The position numbers were made by a program, and so were the translations under genes. Shown piece after piece: positions 25,729-39,500 of a DNA stretch of 64,000 bases. Numbering within the stretch: the first letter of the stretch is position 1; every line of letters begins with the position of its first letter. The notes under the pieces are model-generated. The model was not told the origin of the DNA, searched no databases, and saw nothing but the letters and a program-made list of their open reading frames with translations. Source of the DNA: Buxus sempervirens (lineage: Eukaryota; Streptophyta; Magnoliopsida; Buxales; Buxaceae); assembly GCA_947561395.2 (NCBI GenBank), contig OX387183.1, positions 11,025,402-11,089,401 of the forward strand. The letters are read 5' to 3'.

Positions 25729-28700
25729 ATCTTACTATTTTTTTTTATGGTTATTATTATAATTTTATTATTTAACAGCGCTCAAGTAGGGCTAATCATC
25801 TCAGCCGATGCCAGTGGTTTTCTTCACTGACATGATTATTAGTTTCCTCTCATCTAATATTAGAGTTCTGACTTCGACAAATTTGTCTTAGTCTGATTAG
25901 TTGTGTTTTGGGTCTTTTCACATGATTGCATATTTAGGTCCATTAAAACTTCCTAATGGTCCTTATGGAAGGATTTATATTAATATGGTATTAACCGAAA
26001 TCAAATTTTAACTTATGACTTACCAAACACATTTTTGTTGATTTTGAAAACTTTAATTGTTTTTTAATTAATTGTTACCAAATATGTTTCTTGTCACCTG
26101 TTTTAAAAAAACCGAAAGCCAGTTGAAAAGCTTTTAGTTTTTAAATTGTTTTTAAAGAAAACGTTGCCAAACAGCCTTTTAGGTTTGTTTAGGACTTCTT
26201 TTGTTTATGACATTCAAAATTCAAATAATAGTTAAAACAAAAATAAAAAAATAAAAAGAAAAGAAAAGTAAGATTTGTTGGAAGAGGGGTTGGGTGACGT
26301 GTAACTCATCATTTGCAATCCATTAAAAAAAAAAGATAGAGGAAAAAATTATATATATTATAAGTATAAATAGACATAATGTCCTTAAAATATTTTATTT
26401 ATACATAAAATATAATAGAACAAGTTTATATAAATGCTTATAATATTTATCACAAAAATATCAATATTTATTCTTTTAGATTTTTCGGCAAAGTGGCACA
26501 AGTGGCATGCCGGTGAATTTCCACGATATTTATAACAGATTAGATGCTGCTAGTTCCAATTCCAATCAATGGGTCAATATTGAACAATCTTCTCTGTGGA
26601 CATGCACCAAACCACTTGAATGATTGTGATCTGTGAAGTAGGACTGTAGGAACTTCCTACCTCTTACATTACATGCAATAAGGCAGTGTAGTTAAGACAA
26701 ATCAAGTCATATATTAGATCATCTTTACCCATTAAGGCCTGCAACCAATGAAGGGTCAGAATATGTTAACTCAAAGATGATATTCTCTATCATATTATGC
26801 TCCTTGTTTTGTATTCTGCATTCACTTTCCATGCACATGATTATGGACCAACTTTATCATTCTCAAGAGGAAGAGGCCTCCTGTAGCTTGTCTAGTGCCA
26901 AGGCCAGAGGGGGAACCATCATATTGGTAGATCAATAGATTGAACACAAATGGGGTATTCGGTAGAATAATTTCCTACCAGGATAGAAGTAATATAAATT
27001 CAATAAGAATTCATGGCTAATTGACAATTGCAAATGCAATATTGTGAGGCTCATGTAGAAGCTCAGATAGGTAGTGCCCTAAGAAAATATCACATGAAAA
27101 ATTCCAGAAAGTGAAGCAACATCCACTACCTGGAGAAAAGCAGAAACCTTACTGCAAGGCACACATAACAGTATAAACAGACAATCATGATATGATCATC
27201 CACACTACTTACTGTTGAAGAAGAAAAAGGATGCTGCAAAAGCTTTGAATGGTATTACATTTTTGGCAACATACAGAGTTACCAATTTGAAAGGCTTGGT
27301 TTGGCCATTGGAGTGTTTTCAGTTTTAATTTGGATCAGCTTTGTAGTTCCCAGGAACTTCATAAACGTCTTTTGTTTTGTCAAACCACTAAAGAAACAAT
27401 AGATTCACAAGCACAAGAAACAAGCCACATCTACAACATCTTGAACAAAAGGAAACTAGCTTCCACCCATTTCTTCAATAAACACATAAAAAATCACTAG
27501 GCAAAAGAGAGATAAAATAAGAACTTCCAATACGATTTAAAATTATGGTTTTTAAGAAACCTAAGAAGGTTGCAATAAACTACATCCCCAATATTCATGT
27601 CTCCAAAATTGAGAAAGATACAACCTACATATGCGGCTATTACAAGACACAAGAGTAACTCAAACCAATCAGTGGTTAACAGCCAACAAAGGAGATTAAA
27701 GATTCCAGCTATGAACAATAACAGAATATAACTCGGGAATCATGTCTTCCTTCCAAAGTTAAAACCCATATCAGTTCTTGCCAGACAGCTTCAAAATTAA
27801 GATTGATCTTATTCATCACGCATAACATTAACCAAAATCAGTTTCTGATGTCCAAGACTTGGGCTAACTTCTGATAAAGATACATTGCTAGCTGCCACCT
27901 GACCTCTATTCACAACTCCTCGTCTAAATACCAAAATCAAAATGAAAATTAGATATTCAACTCCTCTCTTGACCACAAAGCATCTCTTCTTTGATTCAAA
28001 ATTTTCACATCTTCTCATTCTGTTATAAACTTAGAGTGCATCAACATGGTCATCATATATGATCTGATAATCTGGTAGAGCAAGTCTAAAAGAGGTAGAA
28101 ACACTTATTGCATGATATTTGTGGAATTCCAGCTCAGGTCAGTCCATTCTTGCCTAAAAGAATTACAATTAAGATAATCATGCAAAGCATTATGATTGGG
28201 CAAAAAAATATTCATAAATTGGTATCTTAAAGCTGTTAAAATCTCTTCATACCATATTGTGAATTCATCTTCAATGCATAGATCATGATCGACCAAACCC
28301 AGAATCCAAGATTTGCTTGTAAGAACAATCAAGAAAATTATAAGGAATAAATGCACAAAATCCACCAAGACTCTGGTTTTTCACTGTTACTCCATTCTAG
28401 GGGTGCAACTTGATTTGTTTGATTTGGATTGACATCACCCAAAACCAACCCTAGGTAAGAGGTTTGTGACTGTCAACCCGAATCTGAACAGAACTGAATT
28501 GAGAACCAACCACTACAACCAGAACACCAAAGAAATATATACACACATTGGATCGGCTTGGTCGGTTTAGTGCAACACATTTTTTGTTGGTAAAAGGATT
28601 TGATTCTGTTAAGGTAAGTACATGAAATATATCCTCAATTAGTTAATACAAAGCATATGCATTAGGGTTTTCATTAAGTGTAATGGTAGAGTAACAACAT

Positions 28701-31700
28701 GGTCACATACTACAATTAAATCGAAGGAGTAATAATTTTATCTGCCTCTTTGAAATGACATGCTTAAGAATGAAACAAATAGAAGATCTCACATTAACAA
28801 CGAATTTATAGAACAAAAACTACCGCACAAGTTGCTGGTTTTGTCTTAAAGTATCCCCAAATAATGATCCAATATTTAGATTTAGTAATTTTAGTAACAA
28901 CCTGTTACACTATATCATGGAGCTACATAAGAAAAATGCTTGTATATTGTTATTTTTTTTATGTAACATACATTGTCAGAATGTAGACATAAATCACCTT
29001 TATCATAGAAACTAACAATAAAAATGTATAATAAGATTCAAACTCCTTTTATATTTGTTATTTAGTTCAGCTTATGGAATTGCTTTCTCCCAGGCGCAAA
29101 GAAGAAAAAAGTAGGGTGTAAGATGATTTCTGGCAGACACTTTGAGATTATAGACCTCTTTTCAACCAAGAAAACCCAGTAATTCACTACCAAATAAACA
29201 AAAAAGTTTTACAGGTGGGGAATATGAGGTTTTATTGATAGTCTTTATAAGACTGCTACTACAACTTTCTATCCCACCCTCCTCGAATGGTGCCCTCGAT
29301 GGCATCCTGTTTTTATCTGCTTCTCCATCTCTCTCTCTTTCTTTATCTGCCAAACCCTCGAACAGCTGCGAATAATAATGTCACCAATGGATTGCTCTGC
29401 TGATCGGTTGCAAGGATCTCTCTCTCTCTCTTTGTGCCATCCCCATCATTTCAGGTAGTAATGACTGAAATATCAATTGACATGTAATGTCAAAAGAATT
29501 TTAATCCATTTTCAATGTCTTTTGATTGTTTTTAATCATTGTTATGTTTTCTGTTCACTTTCTTTACAAAATCATGGGAATCGGCTTTTGATCCTCGTTC
29601 ACTTTCTTCTAATCAATGTTCTCTCTTCTTTTTTATTTTGCAATACCTAGATACATTTATTTTGTTCAAAACTGTTGCTGACTTGAGTATGCAGCAGTTG
29701 TGCTTAATTTGAGCTCAAAGTCTTGCAAGGGTTTATGAGACTGATTTGCTGCCTTTATTGTTGCATTTTTGGTTTTAATTTCAAAGGGGGAGCAGAAATT
29801 ACAATATTGATTGTAATAAAGCGTGTTCACATCTGGTTGTGCTTGATGTTTAGTTTTTTTTTTCTTTTTTCATTTCCTTTCTCCTTTTAATTTCAGATTT
29901 TACAGTAAGTGATTTGATTTTCATGATTAAACTAAGAGAGACCAGTGGATATGCGTGATTTTGATGAATGGGAGAAGCTAAAATTAGAGGAAACATGAAC
30001 AATGGTCTGATACAGTCCTGCTAATGCATATCCAGCCTTGTTTGTATTTGTATCTATGCTCCCAAACCTGTGCTAAAATATGATTACCACAATTCATGTG
30101 AATGCATAAATGTACATGTCTTCATAAGATACATTGTTGTCTTTGGTTGACAACAATAATATAAATGCAATCCTGATGTGAGGTAAATTATTGGTTATTT
30201 TACTTGTTAAGATAAGCCTTCCATTACAGAAAATCAGATCTTGTAGATGTGTTTGGTAACGCTTTTGGGAGCAGCGTTTTTCTTTTAAAAGCAAGAAAGA
30301 AACCTTCTTTAAGAAGTTAGTTTGGTTACTAACTTTTTTATGCTACATTTCAAAAGCAAAAAAAGTCAGTTTCTTGCTAATTGTTAAAAGCAAAAAAACT
30401 TCACTTTTTAAAGCAAAAGGAAAAACCCAAAGAGTTCTTTGTTAGAGGTAATGATATTTTTTAAACCAATATCTCTTTCTTCACAAACCTTGACTCCTAC
30501 CACCATGAGCCATCTACTTACAACTATGCTTTTGACAAATATGGTAAGAGTTTACGAAATTGACTTTCAGCTTGAAAGTTCAAAAAGCAATTACAACATA
30601 GCAACTTTTTTTTTCTTTATCAGTAATCTAATGGTATACATTATATAACTTACAAAATGAGATCAAGACATAACATACGTACACAAACTGTGTACCAAAG
30701 AAAAAAGTCTGAAAATCCAGACCAATCTAAAGCAAAGAATACAATCACTGAACCTACTCCCCTTCTGAGTTTTTTCAAGAGTCTATTCAAACACATAGTT
30801 TCTCATTTTGAGGTCCAGCTGCACATATGCTGACCCTAGTTGTTTACCAGGGTCCCTTTGAAGCTTATGGATTTTGACATCTATTTGTGAATTACTCAGG
30901 TCAAATCAATTTCTATCAATTGCTAACTAAATATGATAGGTCCTCAAAGAAATATAATTTCATTGGTGGTTCCAATGATTTGATAGCATGTTCTTGCTAA
31001 ATGCCATCTATTTTTGTATGTTAATGTTTAAATAGCCAGACTAATTAGTTTTTAAGTTAGTCTGTTGATAGTTGAAGTTATATTGAACTTTCTCATCTAA
31101 TCTAATTTTATTAAAAGAATGAATATAAAAATCCAACAGATGAAGAGACAGGAAACTTGTCAAATTTATTCTTTGCAAGATTAATAATTGGATGCAAAAT
31201 TGCTCATTTCTACTCTTCAGTGAATAGAGAATTAAATAATACTATACTTTCCGTCCTCGACTAACTAAATTTTTTTGTGTCTGTTTTTCTTTACACATTT
31301 TTCCAATTCATCATCTTTCAGTTTTCCCTTTTTCTTGTCTGGACACTGTTCATTCCTCAGTAATTTGATATACCTTTGAATAATTTGTAACTGATCCATC
31401 TGGATCCTTTTGGTCATCTAGCTCTTTTGCTTTTTAATTACTCCTTTAACACCTCTTAAAAGACTCTCAAATCTCAATTTGGATGCCAAGACCATTTCAA
31501 TCAACTTGCTTTTATGACCTAGGAAGCTAATTGGTAATTATCTCGGTCGTGCTCTTAGCAAGATAGCAATTCATTTTAAAATACATGCGCTATTCATATA
31601 TATAAACTCAGAGGTCAGAGCTGAAAGAAGGGTCCAAATTTCAATTAAATCTTTAGTGTATTCCTAAGATTATAACTTAAGAGGTAAAATATACAGAGAT

Positions 31701-32731
31701 TGGATGAGTTTTTAAAATTTGAAATTACATTAAATTACCTGAGATTTGAACTCAGAGATCTTCTCTCTGATTCTGCTGCGCAAAATGTCTTCTCCAACAC
31801 TGTTCAAAAAAACTTCTTCTCCAATATGAGGATCTGAGAGAAAGTGAGGGAGAAGAGAATTCAGAGACAGTGAAGAGAAATCGAAGTAAAAATTCAAAAT
31901 TTCAAAACCCTCTCATCCAGATCAGACGTATAGTGCTAAACATAGCTAAAAAGGAAAGAAATCAACAATCCGGTTAAATTTCAGTCAAAGAACTCCATTA
32001 CCTGAAAGTTAAACTGGTTACTTGGATCAACAGAAAAACCCACGGAAGAAATTTGTGTCAGGCACTGTCCAGCTGTGAGCATTTACCTCATATCTGAAGC
32101 CAAATATCAACTTTCACACAGCACATGGAAGGGCTCTGCCAGCAATTGGAATTGTTCTCAGAGAGCATCCTAGCATAGCTCAGAGAGCATAAGGTCACCA
32201 TCTCCACCCAGAATTTTCCTCCTTTGTATTCAGCTTTCTAACCTAGTAGCAAGCTGAGATTCATATATTAAGTAGCATAAGTAAAGCACCATCTCATATA
32301 TAAAGAAAAAGGTTCAACTCACTCAACAAATAAGAAAACAAAATTTGGCAATATTGATGAAATAGTAAATGAAATGATAAAGGTGTTGAAAATTCTACAT
32401 ATCATGAGCTGGAGCATCTTTGATGGATAAATCAAATCAATGGCCACATGAATAAAGGCCCTTGCCATCCAAAATACCAAACAAGAGGACATTAAGGAAA
32501 CTAGAGAAAAGAAGATAGGATTAACAAGTTGACAGCCACACAACTTTCCAAGCTGAAACTGCTTGACAACCCTTAACTATGGCTAACCTTTTGGTTCTAG
32601 TTATTTTTTGCCCATCAGGTTTGTTTATGCTCTACATTTCAATATTCACATTATATGATGATAGTTAACGTGAAAAGAATCCAATTCTATTTCATTTTAT
32701 TTTTAGACTGATATCACAGGAAATGAAAAAC
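25729..32731. other. Long intergenic region, no gene recognised
   Basis: About 7 kb without a recognisable coding region. Minus-strand open frames at 27497-28018 and 29162-29353 resemble no family. A truncated MITE-like end lies at 28399. AAAAGC-rich inverted-repeat DNA lies at about 30240-30430. A CT-rich run lies near 29416. The right end (below 32732) would hold the 3' UTR of the PPR gene. Confidence 0.5.
28399..28585. mobile_element. Probable truncated hAT-type MITE
   Basis: The left end taggggtgcaacttgattt closely resembles the terminus of the MITE at 2605. A weak partner (ggtttagtgcaacacat) lies near 28565. There is no clear target duplication, so the boundaries are uncertain. Confidence 0.4.
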
Positions 32732-35182
32732 CTACTGAAGAACATGCCACAAGTAAATACCTTTTAGCTGTTGGTTCAATAGGCTTAGCTCCCTTGAAAT
32801 CTCCTTGATCTTAGGATGTGAATAATCTCCCACCATAAACTCATGAATGCGTTCTCTAACGATCAACCAGCTACTTCCTGGGTCCTTCTTCACTCCAATG
32901 TTTGCCATTTTTTGCCTCAAATTGAGAGCTTCTTCCCATCGTCCACTTTCTGAATAAAGATTTGAAAGAAGAATATATGGTGCATGATCACTTGGATCTA
33001 CTTCCATCATTCTTCTAGCTGATTTCTCCCCAAACATTGAGTTACCATAATTCCTACAAGCACTTAGTAATGTTCTCCATGCTGAAATACCTGCACTGGC
33101 TTGTATGATTTGATGCGCCTCCTCAATCCTTCCAGCACGGCCAAACACATCAACCAAGCAAGAGTAATGCTCAGTTTCTGGTTCAATACCATACTTCTGA
33201 TGCATCAAATTGAAAAATAACAGACTCTCCTTCACAAGACCCACATGACTACAAGCAGAAAGAATTGCTAAGAAGGTGATTTTGTTGGGAATTATGTTCA
33301 TGTTCTCCATCTCTTCAAATACCTCAATTGCTTCCTGTGCTTTTCCATGATGTGCAAATCCAGATATCAGAGCATTGAATGTTACTTCGTTTCGTTCCCG
33401 TTGTCTATCGAAAGCTTTGATAGCATCCTCCATGTTTCCACATTTAGCATACATATCTATTACAGAGCTCCCAGCATGGACTTCTCTGTCAAGACCAGAC
33501 TTGACAATGAATGAATGGAACTGCTTTCCAATATCTATGGCTGCAAGGCCTGAGCAAGCTCTAATGCACAAAGGAACACTATAATGACTAAGACACACCC
33601 CCTGTGCCAGCATCTCTTTGCAAAGCCTCAAAGCTTCTGATTCAACCCCATTCTGCACGTAGTTTCCAATAATAGAACTCCAAGAGACTTCGTCTCTGCA
33701 AGGCATATGGTCAAAAGCCTTACGAGCATCATCAATTGCTCCACACTTAGAATACATGTTGATTATTGCATTCTCAATGAGAGTTTCACAACTATGGACT
33801 GATTTCATGATTACAGAATGTATCTGAACACCTGTGTCTAGATCTGAACTACTTTGACAAGATTTTATAACAGCAACTAAGGTCACACCATCAGGTTCCA
33901 ACATAGTGGTCTGCCGAAGTTCACAATAGAGCTTGATGCAAGAGAGAGCTGATCCCTCTATTTGAGCATAACCCATGATCATAGAATTCCAAGCCACAAT
34001 GTCTCTATCAGCAATCCGTCTGAACACCTTTTCGGCATCACAAATTCTATTGAATTCTATGTAAAGAATTAATAGAACACTCGCGACCAAACAATCCCTC
34101 TGATACCCATATTTTATCAGCTGGTTATGAAATTGAATTCCTGTTTCTATCTCACCAAACTCAGCGCAAGCTTTTAAACTACTTGACAAGACATGCTGAT
34201 CCGGTTTCATGCCTTGCCTACACATATCTCTGAACAAAGCAACAGCTTTCTCTCCATTTCCATTTCTTGCATACCCAGAAATCATTGAACTCCAAGCAAA
34301 ATTATCCTTTTTTTCCATTGAATTGATAACTTTTTGAGCTAAATCAGCATTCCCACACTTCCCATATGAATCAATTAAAGCATTGCTTACAAGAAGATCA
34401 GAGTCAGTTCCAGATTTCAAAACAAGACCATGGATTTGTTCCACCTCTCCCAACCAACCACAGCACTTGAGCAAACTTGTAAATGTAAAATCATTGGGTT
34501 TCAAATTGTCCACAACCTGCATTGCAGAAAACAATCTTATAACTTCACCATAATCACCAACCTGAGCAAACCCAGAAATCATAACATTCCATGTAACATC
34601 ATCTCTTCTGAACAACCCATTAAAAACACGACAAGAATCATCGAGACTTCCACCAATTTTGAAGTACATATCAACAATTGAACTCCCTGTGAATTCATCT
34701 CTTTCAAGTCCCGACTTTATAACCAAACTATGGATTTGCAACCCCAGTTCCATATAACTGAGATTTGTACATGCCCGAAATACAACCGATAGAGTGAACT
34801 GATTTGGTTGCTCACCCATGTGATGCATATGTTTAAACAGCTGCAGTCCTTTCTCGTAGGATTCATGATGAACATAAGCTGATATCATTGAGGTCCATGT
34901 CACCACATTCTTTTGCAGAGTTTGATCGAACAACAGGTGTGCAGATGACAAATCTGCACATCTTGCATACAAATTCAATAGATTGTTGGTTGAGAAGATA
35001 TCCAAAACGCCCTCCGAGACCACCAGTTGAGCATGTATTTGTCTGCATTCTTTAACTGATCTTAATTTCAAATGATTTTGCATCAATAATGAGATGGGAT
35101 CGGATGCTCCCCTGTAATTCGTGTTAGCATCGCTGTGATGTAGCCGACCAAAGAATCGAACAACGGCACGGCAAAACATCAA
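32732..35182 (-). CDS. Pentatricopeptide repeat protein, PLS class, E/E+ type, intronless
   Basis: Plant PPR proteins bind organellar RNA; PLS-class members mostly act in C-to-U editing in plastids or mitochondria. The 816-aa frame is uninterrupted. PLS triplets start around residue 55. Typical P/L/S phrases are visible: VVTWTSMISAYVHH, DDVTWNVMISGFAQ, NALIDSYGKCGNADLAQKV, SWSSIIGNYVQNG, SSVIDMYAKCGNMEDA and NALISGFAHHGKAQEAIEVF. The E and E+ motifs follow, from WRTLLSACR through YILLSNLYSESGRWEEA to GSSWLIVRERIHEFMVGDYSHP. The protein then stops after about 28 residues, so the DYW deaminase domain is absent. The N-terminus (MMFCRAVVRFFGRLHH) is rich in Arg and lacks acidic residues, consistent with organellar import. 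The ATG at 35182 is the first in frame; the next is one codon on. Editing by E+ proteins normally needs a DYW partner in trans. The target RNA cannot be inferred. Confidence 0.93.
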   Translation of the reverse strand: MMFCRAVVRFFGRLHHSDANTNYRGASDPISLLMQNHLKLRSVKECRQIHAQLVVSEGVLDIFSTNNLLNLYARCADLSSAHLLFDQTLQKNVVTWTSMISAYVHHESYEKGLQLFKHMHHMGEQPNQFTLSVVFRACTNLSYMELGLQIHSLVIKSGLERDEFTGSSIVDMYFKIGGSLDDSCRVFNGLFRRDDVTWNVMISGFAQVGDYGEVIRLFSAMQVVDNLKPNDFTFTSLLKCCGWLGEVEQIHGLVLKSGTDSDLLVSNALIDSYGKCGNADLAQKVINSMEKKDNFAWSSMISGYARNGNGEKAVALFRDMCRQGMKPDQHVLSSSLKACAEFGEIETGIQFHNQLIKYGYQRDCLVASVLLILYIEFNRICDAEKVFRRIADRDIVAWNSMIMGYAQIEGSALSCIKLYCELRQTTMLEPDGVTLVAVIKSCQSSSDLDTGVQIHSVIMKSVHSCETLIENAIINMYSKCGAIDDARKAFDHMPCRDEVSWSSIIGNYVQNGVESEALRLCKEMLAQGVCLSHYSVPLCIRACSGLAAIDIGKQFHSFIVKSGLDREVHAGSSVIDMYAKCGNMEDAIKAFDRQRERNEVTFNALISGFAHHGKAQEAIEVFEEMENMNIIPNKITFLAILSACSHVGLVKESLLFFNLMHQKYGIEPETEHYSCLVDVFGRAGRIEEAHQIIQASAGISAWRTLLSACRNYGNSMFGEKSARRMMEVDPSDHAPYILLSNLYSESGRWEEALNLRQKMANIGVKKDPGSSWLIVRERIHEFMVGDYSHPKIKEISRELSLLNQQLKGIYLWHVLQ

Positions 35183-36123
35183 CCACGCAAGCCCAAGCTA
35201 ATCTTCAGATCAAGTAGCAAGATTTAATAATTTGGTTAAACAGATAGCAAACAAAGCGTGGCTTTGCTCATTACAAGGAGCATTCCGTTGGGATCTATGC
35301 CAATACCAGCATCATTTCCCGTTTTCCATTGAGGAAGGGAATAGAAAAGTTGTAGCCCTTATAAAGGATTTATCGAAAAACCTGAGTTTATCTTTTTTGC
35401 ATTGGAGGCCGTTCAGATGACTACAACATTTCTATGAAAACATATGCTGAAAACTTTTGCTGTTCCAAATATCCCTTAACTTGGATATTTATTTATTAGT
35501 TATTACCGATACCTCTACAAAGGCTCTGTGATGTTCAAACTTCAAAGTGGTATTTGAAGACACCCCGCTATCCTCCACACAATCTTTGAAAGACCCTATG
35601 CTGTTCCAAATATCCCTTGAATTTCTATACCTCAAAGTGCAGGAGGCAAAATCATAGTTTCATACTTTCATGTGTGTGTTTTTGTGAGGGATCATTGCAG
35701 AATCAACACTAATGGCTAAAATTTGCATTAACCAAAAGGATTAAATTGGCCTAAAATCCCTCAAAAAAACCACGGAAAACCTATAAAAAAACAAAAATAT
35801 CAAAATTCAATCTGATTTTGCCCAAAATTAATCTAAACAAAGTTCTGAACTCCACGGTTCTGTCCAGTAAAAATCTACCATGTTCACCTGAAAAAACGTC
35901 ATAAAAGAACAATAATCAGACAAACCTAACTTCACGTTACAGTACAGGGGTATTCTTGAGATTTAAAAAAAATTGGGTTTAGGATTGGTATATATATATA
36001 TATATATCATGTTGTAACCCTAATTGAATTTTTTAAGGGAATTTTTGCCATACACATAGGATGTAGGTACATTGCTGAACCATTTAAATTTTGCGTGTTC
36101 TTGTTCTTGCAAGTAACAGCTTC
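35183..36123. other. Upstream of the PPR gene
   Basis: No gene is recognised. It holds the PPR promoter side and a TA repeat at about 35990-36008, and ends at the retroelement target site. Confidence 0.45.
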
Positions 36124-36128
36124 TATTC

Positions 36129-36528
36129 TGATACGAAACGCAACCATACTGTTGGGTTGCTGCTGCAATGATGCTGTTTTGATCACAACCACCTAAAGTG
36201 TTAATTCCATTTCTCACCTTCTGGCTATTGCCTTCTGTTTCAGGCAATTTTTTTGTTAGTTAATTGTAAGAGAGAGAAGGGGACGTGTGCGTGTAATAAG
36301 TGGGGAACGTGTGAGTTGGTGTAGGTCGTTAGGTGGTTAGAAGCATATATGTCTGTTAGGGAATGAAGGGAGGCTCATGAAAGAAATTGGAAGAGCTGTT
36401 TTCCCTCCCTCTGCAGAATTCTCTTCTCTCCCTGTATGTTCTTTATTTCCTTTTCTGGTTAATGCATCAAGGAATTCTCTTCCCTTCTCTCTCTGTAATT
36501 CTTCTTTCCATTTCTAGTTAACGCATCA
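36129..36528 (+). repeat. 5' LTR of the chromovirus
   Basis: It begins TGATACGAAACGCAACC and ends TTAACGCATCA, the usual TG..CA borders. Its copy lies at 44944-45348. Confidence 0.95.
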
Positions 36529-36530
36529 AG

Positions 36531-36546
36531 TGGTATCAAAGCAGAT
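36531..36546 (+). other. Primer-binding site, initiator tRNA-Met type
   Basis: tggtatcaaagcag starts two bases after the LTR and is close to the complement of the plant initiator tRNA-Met 3' end (usually tggtatcagagc). Confidence 0.8.
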
Positions 36547-39500
36547 CGGTTCTCGGCCATGGCGGAAGGGACGCTAGCATAGGAACTTTGGCGTGAGGTG
36601 GCCCAGATGATTGAGGAGTCTGAGAAACGTCAACAAATCATGCTGAATCAGTCCATGGCAGAACTCAAGTCCATGTTAGGGGGGCTGAGCATTCAATACA
36701 GAGAAGCCATTTCTGCTAGCAGAGATGTCGCAGGAAGTTCACAGATCGCGTCTGGATCTAGTTCTGGTGGTGAGAGATCCATCCACCCTAGGGTCATTCC
36801 ACAAAGCTTGAATTTTCACGCTTCAATGGTGAGGATCTGGATAGTTGGCTCCTCCGAGTTGAATATTTTTTTGAAGTCGATGGCACATCTCCAGAGAATC
36901 GCGTTAAGGTGGCTGCTCTGCACCTTGGAGAGAAGGCCATCCAGTGGCATCAGGGTTATGTAAAAGACAAAAGGATCTAAGGCTTATACCAAATGGGATG
37001 ATTATGCCCAAGCTCTGATCTCTCGATTTGGATCTCACGCTTACGATGATCCATTGTCTGACTGAATCTACGCCAAACAAATTCTCTGCAAGATTATCTC
37101 AATTCTTTCAATGAACTTTATCCCAGAGTTGAGGTAAGAGAGGATCAGGCCCTTAGCTTCTTCTTGTCTGGTTTAATTGATGAACTGCAGATGCCTGTGT
37201 GTATGTTCAAACCAAAAACCTTGGCAGAAGCCTATTCTCTTGCACGATTACAGGAGATCTATGTTGCTGCCATCCACAACAGCCCAAAACCTTTCACCAA
37301 AAATCCTTTCTCTACAACAAATTCCACTTATTCCACCCAGAGAACCACTCCACACACCCAAGCCACACCCAACCATACAGTTACCAAAAAGCCACACACT
37401 ACAGGTCTCTTGCCTTTACTCGGTACTAACTCACACATGCCAAACATTCCACCATTGAAAAACACTCGCATGCTGTCTAACAAGGATTTTGATGACAAAA
37501 GAGCAAAGGGGCTCTATTTTTGGTGTGATGAATGATTTGTTCCGGGGCACCAATGCAAAAAGAAACAGCTATATGTCTTGCAATTGAAGGTGGATACTGG
37601 TGAGGAAGAAGAAGGGTTAGAAGGGATGATGGAGACAAATGAGATCGATGCAGATGAGATGCAACTATCCTTGAATGCTATTTTAGGTAGTGGAGGGCCT
37701 AGAACCATGAGACTTGCTGGTGTGTGTGGTAGGAGGCAGATTTATATACTTATTGACTCCGGAAGTACTCATAACTTCTTGAGTGCATCAGTGGCTAAGA
37801 AACTCTGTGTTGCACTACAATTCATAGATGGTGTTAAGGTCACGATGGCCAATGGCCAAGAATTAGAGTGCATGACAATGTGCAAAGATCCAATGGAGAA
37901 TGCAGGGCCATGATTATACCACTGATGTTTACATATTACCCCTTGATAATTATGACTTGATTCTGGGAGTCCATTGGTTGCATAATTTGGGAGATATTTT
38001 GTGAAACTTTAAACAGTTAACCATGTTTTTCCAGCTAAGAGGCAGGGAGTGTGCTCTTCAGGGTGATAAAGGAAAAGGGCTTGGGGTGATCAACAATGAA
38101 TAGTTGGGACGAATGCTTGCTAAACCTCATCAGTTAGCCTCGACTCAGCTCCTCGTGCCAACTGAACTTCTCTCTATCAGTGAAGTGAAAGAAGGTTCAA
38201 CACAAGGGGATGCCGCATTGGAACAGGAGTTGGAATTGGTGTTGCAACAATTTGAGGAAGTGTTTGATGAACCAAAAGGATTGCCACCTGATCGAACTCA
38301 TAAGCATAAGATTGAATTGAGGGGAGACTCTCCAGCAATTAACTGTAGACCCTATCGGTATGCAGCACCACAAAAGGATGTGATCGAAAAGATGACTAAA
38401 GAGATGATAGAAGCTGGGGTAATCAGGCATAGCAGCAGCCCTTATGCTAGTCATGTGGTGTTAGTCAAGAAGAAGGACAACACATGGCGGATGTGTATTG
38501 ACTATAGAACCTTGAATCAGCTCACCATCAAGGATAAATTCCCTATTCCTGTGATTGAAGAATTGCTTGATGAGTTAGGGGGGCTGTCATCTTCTCCAAG
38601 TTTGATTTGAGGAGTGGGTATTGGAAAATCAGGATGCAACCCACTGATATACCTAAGACTGCATTTAAAACTCACGATGGCCACTTTGAATTCATGGTGA
38701 TGCCGTTTGGCCTCACGAATGCCCCCTCCACATTCCAAAGTCTCATGAATATGGTTTTTCAACCCTACTTGAGAAAATTTGTGTTAGTATTCTTTGATGA
38801 CATTCTTATTTACAACAAGAGCAAAGAAGACCATCTCCAACACTTGTTGAATGTCCTACAAACCTTGAAGGAGAACCAACTTTATGCTAAGAAGAGTAAG
38901 TGTTTCTTTGGAGGTGCAAGTGTTGAATATTTGGGGCATATCATTACAGCTGCAGGAGTAATCACGGATCCCCAGAAAATCAAGGCTATGGCCGAATGGC
39001 TAACCCCTCAAAATGTCAAGCAACTGAGGGGGTTTTTGGGTCTCACAGGGTATTACAGAAGGTTTGTACAAAATTATGGCAAAATTGCCAAACCATTAAC
39101 TGAGCTGTTAAAAAAGAATGGCTTCCAGTGGAACCCCTCGGCACAACAAGCTTTTGAAGCCCTTAAGAATGCCATGGTAACAGCTCCTGTACTAGCTTTA
39201 CCAGATTTATCGAAGGAGTTCACTGTGGAGACTGATGCTTCAAGGCATGGTATAGGTGCTGTATTGATGCAAGAAGGCGATCCCATTGCCTTCATCAGCA
39301 AATCCCTTTTTCAGAAAAATCAGGCCCTATCCGTTTATGAGAAGGAAATGCTTGCTATCCTTTTAGCGATAAAGAAATGGGAACCTTACTTAGTGAACAA
39401 GCACTTTGTGATAAAAAAAATCATCAAAATTTGAAGTACTTGCTAGAACAGAGGCTTACAACTCCTACTCAACAGGCGTGGGTTGCCAAACTGATGCAAT

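Noticed and set aside
30240-30430. AAAAGC-rich segment as a defined MITE
   Set aside because: It resembles the arms at 54.8 and 55.4 kb, but no border or duplication could be fixed.
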